Under the pieces are notes generated by a model that was given only the letters and a program-made list of their open reading frames with translations, was not told the origin of the DNA and ran no database searches. Positions 9,938-19,100 of a stretch of 64,000 nucleotides of DNA are shown piece after piece. This DNA comes from Coprococcus phoceensis. GTDB taxonomy: Bacteria; Bacillota; Clostridia; Lachnospirales; Lachnospiraceae. Within the stretch, counting starts at the first letter, position 1; each line of letters begins with the position of its first letter. The DNA is taken from NCBI RefSeq assembly GCF_900104635.1, contig NZ_FNWC01000006.1:434001-498000 (forward strand). Direction: 5' to 3'. Both the position numbers and the translations under genes were made by a program.

Positions 9938-10765
9938 ATGAAAGACGTGAGGCTGGCGGCATTTGATTTGGATGGGACACTGTTGGATTCTGCAAATAAA
10001 ATAAGTGATTTTACAATTCGACAGATTCAAAAGGCGATAGACAGAGGAATTGAGATTGTCATTGCCACTGGAAGAAGCGTGCCCCTATTTCCGGAAGAAT
10101 TGAAAAGAGTGAGTGGAATACGTTATGCAATAGTGGAAAATGGGGCAGGTATATACGATCTGAAAAATCAGAGATTTCTTTTTCGCAGGACAATTCCATA
10201 TGACATCGTGCGAAAAATCGCAGATTGTCTGGAGGTGGCCGACGGGTTTGCAGAATTTTTTTCAGAAGGAAATGTATATTCCGATATTGAAAATATCAGC
10301 CGTCTGAATCAGGTTGACAAAGATGATAATTTTGTTTCATATTTCAGACAGAATCATACCTTCGTAAATCATCTGAAAGCACAGGATAGACTGCTTGAAA
10401 ATATAGAGAAGATTAATTTATTTTTTGTAAATCAGAATGTACAGGAAAAAATCAAAATGGTGCTGAAAGAGGAAACAGAAGTTTCAGCGACTTCTTCTAT
10501 TGCAGATAATATAGAACTTCAAAACAGTAGTGTAAGTAAGGCATCGGGTCTGAAATGGCTTTGTGATATGCTTGGTATTAAAAAAGAAGAGACAATTGCG
10601 GTTGGAGACGGAGACAATGACAGAAAGATGTTAAGATTTGCAGGAATTGGTGCTGCAATGGCAAATGCTTCTGAAACAGTAAAAGGGGATGCTGATGTGA
10701 TCCTTTTATCCAATAACGAGGATGGGGCTTTGCGATTTTTGTCAGAATATCTTGAGCTTGATTAA
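9938..10765 (+). CDS. HAD-superfamily (Cof-type IIB) sugar phosphatase
   Basis: A 275-residue HAD phosphatase. Motif I is AAFDLDGTLLDS at residues 7-18, with the two catalytic Asp residues; motif IV is AVGDGDNDRKML near residue 223, giving the Mg2+ ligands. The long insert between them is the type IIB cap. The ATG at 9938 is preferred over one 6 bases upstream because AGAGGGGG is correctly spaced. It is probably the last gene of the PTS/alpha-glucosidase operon and may dephosphorylate a sugar phosphate made in that pathway. The exact substrate is unknown. Confidence 0.9.
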   Translation: MKDVRLAAFDLDGTLLDSANKISDFTIRQIQKAIDRGIEIVIATGRSVPLFPEELKRVSGIRYAIVENGAGIYDLKNQRFLFRRTIPYDIVRKIADCLEVADGFAEFFSEGNVYSDIENISRLNQVDKDDNFVSYFRQNHTFVNHLKAQDRLLENIEKINLFFVNQNVQEKIKMVLKEETEVSATSSIADNIELQNSSVSKASGLKWLCDMLGIKKEETIAVGDGDNDRKMLRFAGIGAAMANASETVKGDADVILLSNNEDGALRFLSEYLELD

Positions 10766-10810
10766 AAATAGATTGCACAAAATAGATAAGCTATTTTGTG
10801 CAATCTATTT
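10766..10810 (+). terminator. 20-bp perfect hairpin after the HAD gene
   Basis: AAATAGATTGCACAAAATAG and its exact complement are separated by a five-base loop, starting directly after the TAA stop. Only a weak T-run follows, but the A/T-rich flanks would suit termination. The arm sequence TTGTGCAAT recurs at 10881-10889, next to the nagB promoter. Confidence 0.75.
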
Positions 10811-10888
10811 TAGCGTTTAGGTAAAATTCTAAGAAAATTCCAAAAATCAGAGTATGCAATTATACACAAAATACGGCTGATTGTGCAA

Positions 10889-10917
10889 TTGCTAGAAAGC
10901 AGTATATATATTATAAT
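10889..10917 (+). promoter_or_regulatory. Promoter of nagB-nagA
   Basis: TTGCTA at 10889-10894 and TATAAT at 10912-10917 with a 17-base spacer. ATTGTGCAAT overlaps the upstream edge of the -35 box and may be a regulator site. Confidence 0.65.
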
Positions 10918-10969
10918 GAAATTAAGGGAATTATGAGATTTGGGAAAGCAGAAAAAGGAGAAAAAAGGT

Positions 10970-11701
10970 ATGAAAATTATTAAAACAGCAGACTATAATG
11001 AAATGAGCAGAAAGGCAGCGAACTTGATCGGGGCACAGGTAATTATGAAACCAAACTGTATTTTGGGCTTGGCAACAGGATCTTCTCCGATTGGAACTTA
11101 CAAAGAACTGATCAAAAGATGTGAAGAAGGAGATCTTGATTTTTCGCAGGTGAAATCTGTAAATCTTGATGAATACAAAGGACTTCCAAGAGACAATGAT
11201 CAAAGCTATTATTACTTCATGAACCACAATCTGTTTGATCATATTAACATTGATAAAGCAAATACACATGTGCCTAATGGTATGGAGCCAGATGCGGCAA
11301 AAGAGTGTGCAAACTATGAAGAACTGATCAAATCCTTGGGAGGGGTTGATCTGCAGTTATTAGGTCTTGGACATAACGGACATATCGGATTCAATGAACC
11401 GGCAGAAGAATTTGACAAAGTGACACACTGTGTAGATTTGCAGGAGAGCACAATTGAAGCAAATAAACGTTTCTTCGAATCAGCGGACGATGTTCCAAGA
11501 CAGGCTTATACAATGGGAATTGGCACGATTATGAGTGCAAAGAAAATTGTTGTGGTAGTAAGCGGTGAAGACAAAGCGGATATTGTAAAGAGAGCGTTTA
11601 GCGGACCGGTGACACCATCTGTTCCGGCATCTATTTTGCAGATGCATCCGGATGTGACTGTGATTTGTGATGCGGCTGCATATTCAAAAGTAGAAGCATA
11701 A
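10970..11701 (+). CDS. nagB: Glucosamine-6-phosphate deaminase
   Basis: A 243-residue enzyme converting glucosamine-6-phosphate to fructose-6-phosphate and ammonia. Conserved motifs are LGLATGSSPIGTYKELIK (phosphate loop, about residues 35-52), VNLDEYKGLP with the catalytic Asp, and LGHNGHIGFNEP with the active-site His. Length matches the family (about 240). The ATG at 10970 follows AAAAAGGAG; an in-frame upstream ATG lacks support. With nagA downstream it forms the GlcNAc-6-P to fructose-6-P route, used for host mucin sugars and cell-wall recycling. Confidence 0.97.
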   Translation: MKIIKTADYNEMSRKAANLIGAQVIMKPNCILGLATGSSPIGTYKELIKRCEEGDLDFSQVKSVNLDEYKGLPRDNDQSYYYFMNHNLFDHINIDKANTHVPNGMEPDAAKECANYEELIKSLGGVDLQLLGLGHNGHIGFNEPAEEFDKVTHCVDLQESTIEANKRFFESADDVPRQAYTMGIGTIMSAKKIVVVVSGEDKADIVKRAFSGPVTPSVPASILQMHPDVTVICDAAAYSKVEA

Positions 11702-11748
11702 TCTGATCTGGAAGGAGGCGGCACAGGACAAGGACTGTGCAAAGTGTT

Positions 11749-12861
11749 ATGATTATTAAAAATGTAAAAGTGTTTACAGAAGATAAAACATTTGAACCAG
11801 GAGCAATTGGAATTGAAAATGGTATTTTTAAGAATAATCTGTTTGACAGCGGAGAGATTATTGACGGAGAAGGCTGTTATGCAATCCCGGGATTGATTGA
11901 TGTACATTTTCATGGATGTATGGGATATGATTTTTGTGATGGTACAAAAGAAGCAATTGAGAAGATTGCTGAATATGAGGCGTCTCAGGGAGTTACAACG
12001 ATTGTTCCGGCAACGATGACTTTATCAGAAGAAGAGCTGATGAAAATCATGGCAAACGGAGGAACTTACGAGAACAAAGAAGGTGCGGCTGTGCTTGCTG
12101 GAATCAATATGGAAGGACCGTTTATCTGTTCGAAGAAAAAGGGAGCACAGGCAGCAACACATATTCACAAACCAGACGTTGCGATGTTCAGAAGGCTTCA
12201 GGAGGCAGCAAACGGATTGATTCGTCTCGTAGATATTGCACCGGAGGTAGAGGGGGCAATGGAATTTATCAGTGAGCTGAAGGATGAAGTGCATATTTCG
12301 TTTGCGCATACGACAGCGGACTACGATACAGCTAAGACAGGGTATGCATTGGGAGCTTGTCATGCAACACATCTGTACAATGCGATGCCACCATTTACAC
12401 ATAGAGAGCCAGGAGTAATCGGAGCAGCAAGAGACAGTGAACACTGTATGGTAGAGTTGATCTGTGATGGAATTCATATTCATCCGTCAGTTGTCCGTGC
12501 GACATTCCAAATGTTTGGAAATGACAGAGTCGTGTTGGTCAGTGATAGCATGAGAGCGTGTGGCTTGTCAGACGGAGATTATACACTTGGTGGACAAGAT
12601 GTAAAGGTAGTAGGAAAGCTTGCGACTTTGAAATCGGACGGAGCAATTGCCGGTTCTGTCACAAACTTGATGGATTGTATGAGAACTGCAGTTAAAGAGA
12701 TGGGTATTCCGCTGGAGAGCGCAGTTGCGGCTGCGACTATGAACCCTGCAAAAAGTGTTGGATTGTATGAACAATATGGCTCAATCACAGAGGGAAAAAT
12801 AGCAAATGTAGTGCTGTTGGATGAGGATTTGAATATTAAAAAGATCATTATAAATGGTTAG
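11749..12861 (+). CDS. nagA: N-acetylglucosamine-6-phosphate deacetylase
   Basis: A 370-residue amidohydrolase removing acetate from GlcNAc-6-P. It shows PGLIDVHFHGCMGYDF (metal-binding His-x-His), NMEGPFI, the SFAHTTADYD region, HATHLYNAMPPFTHREPG and VLVSDSMRACG with the catalytic Asp. The start is uncertain: ATG at 11749 gives the family-like MIIKNVKVF, while GTG at 11737 is in frame 12 bases earlier. The strong GGAGG lies rather far upstream (11714-11718) for either choice. It is co-transcribed with nagB. Confidence 0.95.
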   Translation: MIIKNVKVFTEDKTFEPGAIGIENGIFKNNLFDSGEIIDGEGCYAIPGLIDVHFHGCMGYDFCDGTKEAIEKIAEYEASQGVTTIVPATMTLSEEELMKIMANGGTYENKEGAAVLAGINMEGPFICSKKKGAQAATHIHKPDVAMFRRLQEAANGLIRLVDIAPEVEGAMEFISELKDEVHISFAHTTADYDTAKTGYALGACHATHLYNAMPPFTHREPGVIGAARDSEHCMVELICDGIHIHPSVVRATFQMFGNDRVVLVSDSMRACGLSDGDYTLGGQDVKVVGKLATLKSDGAIAGSVTNLMDCMRTAVKEMGIPLESAVAAATMNPAKSVGLYEQYGSITEGKIANVVLLDEDLNIKKIIING

Positions 12862-12883
12862 AATAGAGATGGAGTTTATAAAG

Positions 12884-12915
12884 CAAGGTATATAGAAATA
12901 TGTACCTTGTTTTTG
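12884..12915 (+). terminator. Terminator after nagA
   Basis: CAAGGTA (12884-12890) pairs with TACCTTG (12903-12909), followed directly by a T-run. Confidence 0.75.
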
Positions 12916-12951
12916 TGTATAAAGAAAAAATATGTATAGTGTTTAAAAAGC

Positions 12952-12984
12952 AGAGGGGTGGAATTCTTGAAATTCCATCTCTCT
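12952..12984 (+). terminator. Second hairpin in the nagA-GH110 gap
   Basis: A 14-bp stem with two G-U pairs (AGAGGGGTGGAATT with AATTCCATCTCTCT) and a five-base loop, followed by TTGTTT. It may be a back-up terminator or a processing site. Confidence 0.55.
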
Positions 12985-13051
12985 TTGTTTGCAGATCTAT
13001 ATTGTGAGATTGAAAAGTAAATATACAAAATGTACAAAAATAAAAAATATA

Positions 13052-13080
13052 TTGAAATACAAATCTACGCTATGTATAAT
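13052..13080 (+). promoter_or_regulatory. Promoter of the GH110 gene
   Basis: TTGAAA at 13052-13057 and TATAAT at 13075-13080 with exactly 17 bases between. The extended -10 context (TATGTATAAT) strengthens it. It lies about 60 bases before the start codon. Confidence 0.8.
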
Positions 13081-13141
13081 ATGTATTATCTATAAAGTTT
13101 GATATCTTGGTGAAAATGATGAAAATAGGAGGAAAAGGAAA

Positions 13142-16100
13142 GTGAAAAAGAAACTAGTTGCTTTTTTGATGGCGGTTTGTATGGCAGTGCCAAGCGTTGG
13201 GACAGTTGGAGCTACTGTGGAAGCAGCAGACAAAGAAGAAGCAAAGGTAATTGATGTAACCAAATATGGTGCGGATCCAACTGGTGCGACAGACAGTACA
13301 CCGGCAATTAAAAAGGCTATTGAAGCGGCTAAAAAGGTAACAAAAAAATCGGATACACCTGTTGTAATCGATTTTCCGGAGGGTAGATATGATATTTATC
13401 CGGACCAGGCAGAAGAAAGAGAATTGTATATCTCGAATACAGTAGGAACAAATCAGACTTATAAAGATAAGAAGATAGGTATTCTGATTGAGGATATGGA
13501 CAATGTAACGGTAGAAGGAAATGATTCATTGTTTATGTTCCATGGAAAGATGACAACATTTGCATCTATTGACAGTGAGAATGTAACATTCCAGAACTTT
13601 GAGGTGGATTTCCAAGTTCCGACAGTTATAGATATGACAGCTGTCAAAAAAGAAGGGAATGAGGTTACATACTATATTCCGGAATGCTATAACTATCAGG
13701 TAAATGGAAACAGTATCAAGTGGATGAGTGATAAGAGTCCGTATACAGAGGAATATTATTGGACATATACATTTAATGGTTCTACATATTCTCAGATTTT
13801 TGATACAAAAAACGGTCAGACATGGAGAAAACGAGGAAGCGACCAGCATGTTTTCAACAATGTATCAAAGATTGAAGATTTAGGAAATCATCAGGTAAAG
13901 ATTACATATTCCAGTATGGGAACATTGGAAGAAGGATTCTGTTATCAATTGCGAGATACAACTCGAGATCATGCAGGAACATTTTTCTGGCAGAGCAAAG
14001 ATGTTACTCTGAATGATTTAGATATTCGTTTTATTCATGGATTTGGTATGGTAGGGCAGTTCTCTGAAAATATTACAATGAAAGATGTGGATTTTGAGAC
14101 AGACAAAGCATCTGGAAGAACAACAGCAGGTTACGCGGATTTCATTCAGATGTCAGGCTGTAAAGGATTGATTGATATTTCAGACTGTACATTTTCTAAC
14201 CCACATGATGACCCAATCAATGTTCATGGTACATTCTTGCAGGTAATTGGAATTAGTGATGACAGAACAGAAGTGACTGTGCAGTACAAACATAATGAAA
14301 CGGCTGGATTCCCGAATTACTATGTGGGAGATCAGGTAGAATTTTCAACATTGGGGAATATGGTTCCGGTATCTGAAAATGGGGACGTTGCAGTGAGAGA
14401 AGTTGTGAAAGTGGACGGACCGGATGGAAAAGGTGGCAAAGGAAGTCTGAACGATCTGACGAAGATTAAGCTTACATTTGACAAAGCGATTCCAGAAGGA
14501 GTACAGGTTAATCAACATGCGGTGGAAAACATTACATACACACCGAATGTGAAGATTCATGATAATATTTTTAAAGAAACTCCGACTCGTGGCGTACTCT
14601 GCACAACAAGAGGAAAAGTAGAGATTACTGATAATATGTTTGACAACATGGGGATGGCTGCGATTTATATTTCCAATGATGCACAGGGATGGTATGAATC
14701 AGGACGTACGACAGATGTGACGATCAAAGGAAATACATTTATTGTAAATCCGCTTACGGCAGGAGCTGCTGGAATCTTTGTGCAACCGACAAATAGAAAT
14801 GTTGATGGAACAGTTCATAAGAATATGAAAATTGAAGGCAATACATTTTTCATGGCACAGAGTCAAAATGTATTGAATGCAAAATGTGTGGAAAATCTGA
14901 CGTTTAAGAATAATAAAGTGTATCGTCAAAATCCAGATGTGACAGTAAGTGCGAAAGCGGATAAAACAAATCTTGCAGCAGGGGAATCTTCAAGTATCAC
15001 TGTGACAGCAGATGGAGCGGAGCTTGGTGCAAAAGCATATCGTTTTGAAGGCTGTAAAAATGTTACAATCGAGGGTAATACATATGACGGAGGTTTAAAT
15101 GCAGGTGTTGAGCTTGCAAGTACAGACAAAAACCAAGTGACAGTGAAAAATGACGTTGCAAAAGTGGGAGCAGATAACAAGCTGAATAAAGTGGGAACGA
15201 TTTTCTACAAATCATCTAATGATAAAGTAGTAAAAGTATCTGCATCAGGTGTTGTGATAGCAGTGGGAAATGGAACAGCAGATGTAACGGCATATGCAGT
15301 TGCAGGAGGAAGAAAATTCGAGGCAGCTCCAATTACATATACAGTAGAAGGAGAAGCAACGGTCCAGCCGACTGCGATTAAAATTACAACAGAGACAGAA
15401 AAATTAACAGACCAAACATTGCAATATGCAGCAGAAGTGACAGCGGAAGACGGAGCGGATAAAGCTGTAACATGGTCAGTTGTTGATCCGACAACAGGTC
15501 AAGCAACAGATAAAGCAACAATCAATGAAACTTCAGGACTTTTGACAGCAGAAAAAAGCGGTGCGGTGGAAGTCGTTGCAAAGACAAAGAATGGTTTAGA
15601 AGCAAGAAAATTACTTTCTATCCAAGTGGGAGAAGTGACGCTTGCGGAGGAAATTACAATTGAGGGTGAAGATACATCTCGTTGGTCTATTCCAGAAACA
15701 AATAAGATTCATGTACAGGCAGCACAGGGAGGTACATTCAATAATCAGACACCAGCAAACTGGTTCAAGGTTCCGGTTGATAAAACTGTGAAAGAAGTGA
15801 CAATTAAGATTGAAGGAAAGACCAAGAGTTCTTGGGAAGATGTAGGACTTTATCTTGGAAAAGATGCAGACAACTATGTGGCGATTCAGAGAAAACATCG
15901 CGGCGGAACAGAAGAAAATCTCGGAATGGTTAATGAAATGAACGGAGATGCAAATAACGGACGTGAACAGCTTAAAAAAGTTGAAGACCAAGATGTTGAA
16001 GAGATGTACTTTAAATTGTCAAGAGAAGGAAACAATGTAACATCTTATTATAAAGTAGAAGGAAAAGATTGGACAAAACTTGGAGAGACTGTAGAAAATA

Positions 16101-19100
16101 CAACTTTTATTCCAGAAGGAGATGGTCAGTTTTATGTTGCATTTGGTGCAATGATGGATAAAAATGCAGATGGCAATACTTCGTATACTTTCTCTGAATT
16201 GACCGTTGATGGCAAAAAAGTGCCATTGACAAAAGACTCTGCACAGGAACTTGCAAAAGGAATTATTATCCAGGGAGAGAATAAAGAACGTTGGAATATA
16301 GAGGAAGAAAATAGAATTCACGTAAAATCAACAAAAGGTGGTACTTTTAAGGAACAGACACCGGCAAACTGGTTCAAAGTTCCGGTAGACAGTAATACAA
16401 CAGAAGTATCTCTTAAGATTGAAGGGAAAACTGCAGTTGAATGGGAAGACGTAGGGCTTTATCTTGGAAAAGATGCAGACAACTATGTGGCAATTCAGAG
16501 AAAACATAGACAATCAAATGTTGGTGAACGATTCGGTATGGTTAGTGAGTCTAATCAGAGTGCAAGTGAGCAGTTGGCTGAGAGCGCAAGTGACAAGCAA
16601 GATGTAAAAGATCTTTATTTTAGATTATTAAGAAGCGATAATAAAGTCACATCTTACTATAGTGAAGATGGAAAAGATTGGACAAAATTTGGCAATGAAG
16701 TTACCAACACAACATTTATGCCAGACAGCAATGGTCAGTTGTATGTCGCATTCGGAGCTATGGGAAATGGAAATACAGAGTATGTATTCACAGACTTGAA
16801 AGTAAATAATAAGCCTGTTGCCTTGACTCAGTCAGTATCAGATAACCTTCCATCTGTATCTGAGGTATCTGTAGCTTACACAGAAGCAGAAAACAAATTG
16901 ACAGCGTCTTACAAATTGGGCGAAGGTTCGGATAAGATTGTGAAATGGGCAGTTTCCAGTGAAGAAAATGGATTCTATTCAGTTTTAGAAGCAAATGCAG
17001 GTGACACATTGACTGCAACTCCGGATATGAAGAATAAATATGTGAAAACAGTTGTTGTTCCAGTAAAAGATAGTGGAGTATCTGGAGACATCGTATGGTC
17101 ATCTAAGGCAGTGAAAGTGACAGGAGAAGGACTGGATGCAGGAAACGCAAAATCTGCAAATGCACGGTTAGCTAAAGCAGACATTACAGGACTTACAAAA
17201 GGATTTGAATTCGACAAAAATACATTGACATATCTTACAATGGCAACAACAGAAGAGAAAGAACTCAATGTAGAATTTGCGGCAGAAGACAAAAATGCAA
17301 AAGTTGAGACTGTATTCAATGATAAAGTGGTACAAGGTAACAAAGGTAAACTGACACTTACAAGTGGACGTAACTTGATTGAAGTGACAGTAACTGCAGA
17401 AGATGGTATTACAAAGAAATATTATCGTTTCACCATTTTCCGTGATGGAGATGATAATGCAAAATTGACTTCTTTGAAAGTAGATGGGCAAACAGTTGAA
17501 TTAAAAGACGATGTATACGAATACAGAGTTGATGTGAATAAAGCAAAAGAAGTTGCATTAGAAGTAGTAGCAAACGCATCTGCAAAAGTAGCAATGTCAT
17601 TCGAGGGTAAAGTTGTAAAAGACAACAAAGTAACTTTGCAACCAGGCAGCAATATGGTGAATATTATCGTGACACCAGAAACGAGTGCAGAGCCAACACG
17701 TTACGCAGTAAATATTAAAGTTCCGGATCCGACAAATGCAAATCTGGAAAGTGTTGTATTCAGTGACAATGTAAAATTAGATAAGAAGTTTGAAAAAACA
17801 ACGACAGAATATACTGGAATCGCAACTTCTTCTGCAATAACAATAGATGTGGCAGCCGAAGAAAAAGATGCGACGGTAAAAGTAACTGTCAATGGAAAAG
17901 AACAAAAAGAACTCAAGAAGGTTAAACTTGTAGAAGGAGACAATACAATTGTAATTGAAGTGACTTCTCCGGACAAGAAAGAGAAAAAGACTTATACATT
18001 CGAGTTAGAAGGAAAGAGTGTTATCTATCTTTCTGATTTGGAGCATAAGAATAATTCGACAAATGGTTGGAGCAATAAACCATTTGGAATGGATAAGACT
18101 TATGAAGGAAATCCAATTAGACTGGTAGAAGATGAAGAACAGAATATTCGTACATTTGAAAAAGGTGTATGGTCTCATGCTACTGCAAATATTTACTACG
18201 ACTTGGAAAACAAAGGTTATAAAGAGTTTGAAACGTACGTGGGGGTAGATGCAGCACAGCTTGGAAAACCTGGCTCAGTAACATTTAAAGTGTTTATAGA
18301 TGAGCAAGAAGTATTTACTTCAACAAAAGAGATGGTTCCAGAAGATATTATGCAACATGTTAAAGTTACGATTCCAGAGGGAGCAAAAGAGCTTCATTTG
18401 CAGGCATTGATGGGAGCAAGTGATAGCAACGACCACGCTGACTGGGCGGATGCAAAATTTGTCACAGCATTTGATGGAGGAGAAGAGCCGAGCGTACCAG
18501 TAGAGAGTGTAGCAGTGACAGCTGACAAGAAAGAGTTAAAAGTTGGCGAGACAGCACAGGCAACAGCGATCGTAACACCAGATAATGCAACAAACAAAGA
18601 GGTAACATGGTCTGTATCAGATAAAGAGGTAATTTCTGTGGATAACACTGGAAAAGTAACAGCAAAAGCAAAAGGAACAGCAGAAGTTATTGCAACAGCC
18701 GAAAATGGCGTAAGCGGGAAAGTGGTAATCACAGTGACAGAAAAGGATACGCCGGTAGAGCCAGATGTAGAAGTAGAAAGTATCGAAGTGACAGCAGCAG
18801 ACACAGAGCTGAAGGTTGGAGATACAACAAAAGTAACAGCACAAGTGTTACCGGACAATGCAACAAATAAAGATGTGACATGGTCTGTATCGGATAAGAA
18901 CGTGCTTTCAGTGAGCGAAGATGGAACAGTAACAGCGAAAGCAAAAGGAACAGCAGAAGTTATTGCAACAGCCGCAAATGGCGTAAGCGGGAAAGTGGTA
19001 ATCACAGTGACAGAAAAGGATACGCCGGTAGAGCCAGATGTAGAAGTAGAAAGTATCGAAGTGACAGCAGCAGACACAGAGCTGAAGGTTGGAGATACAA

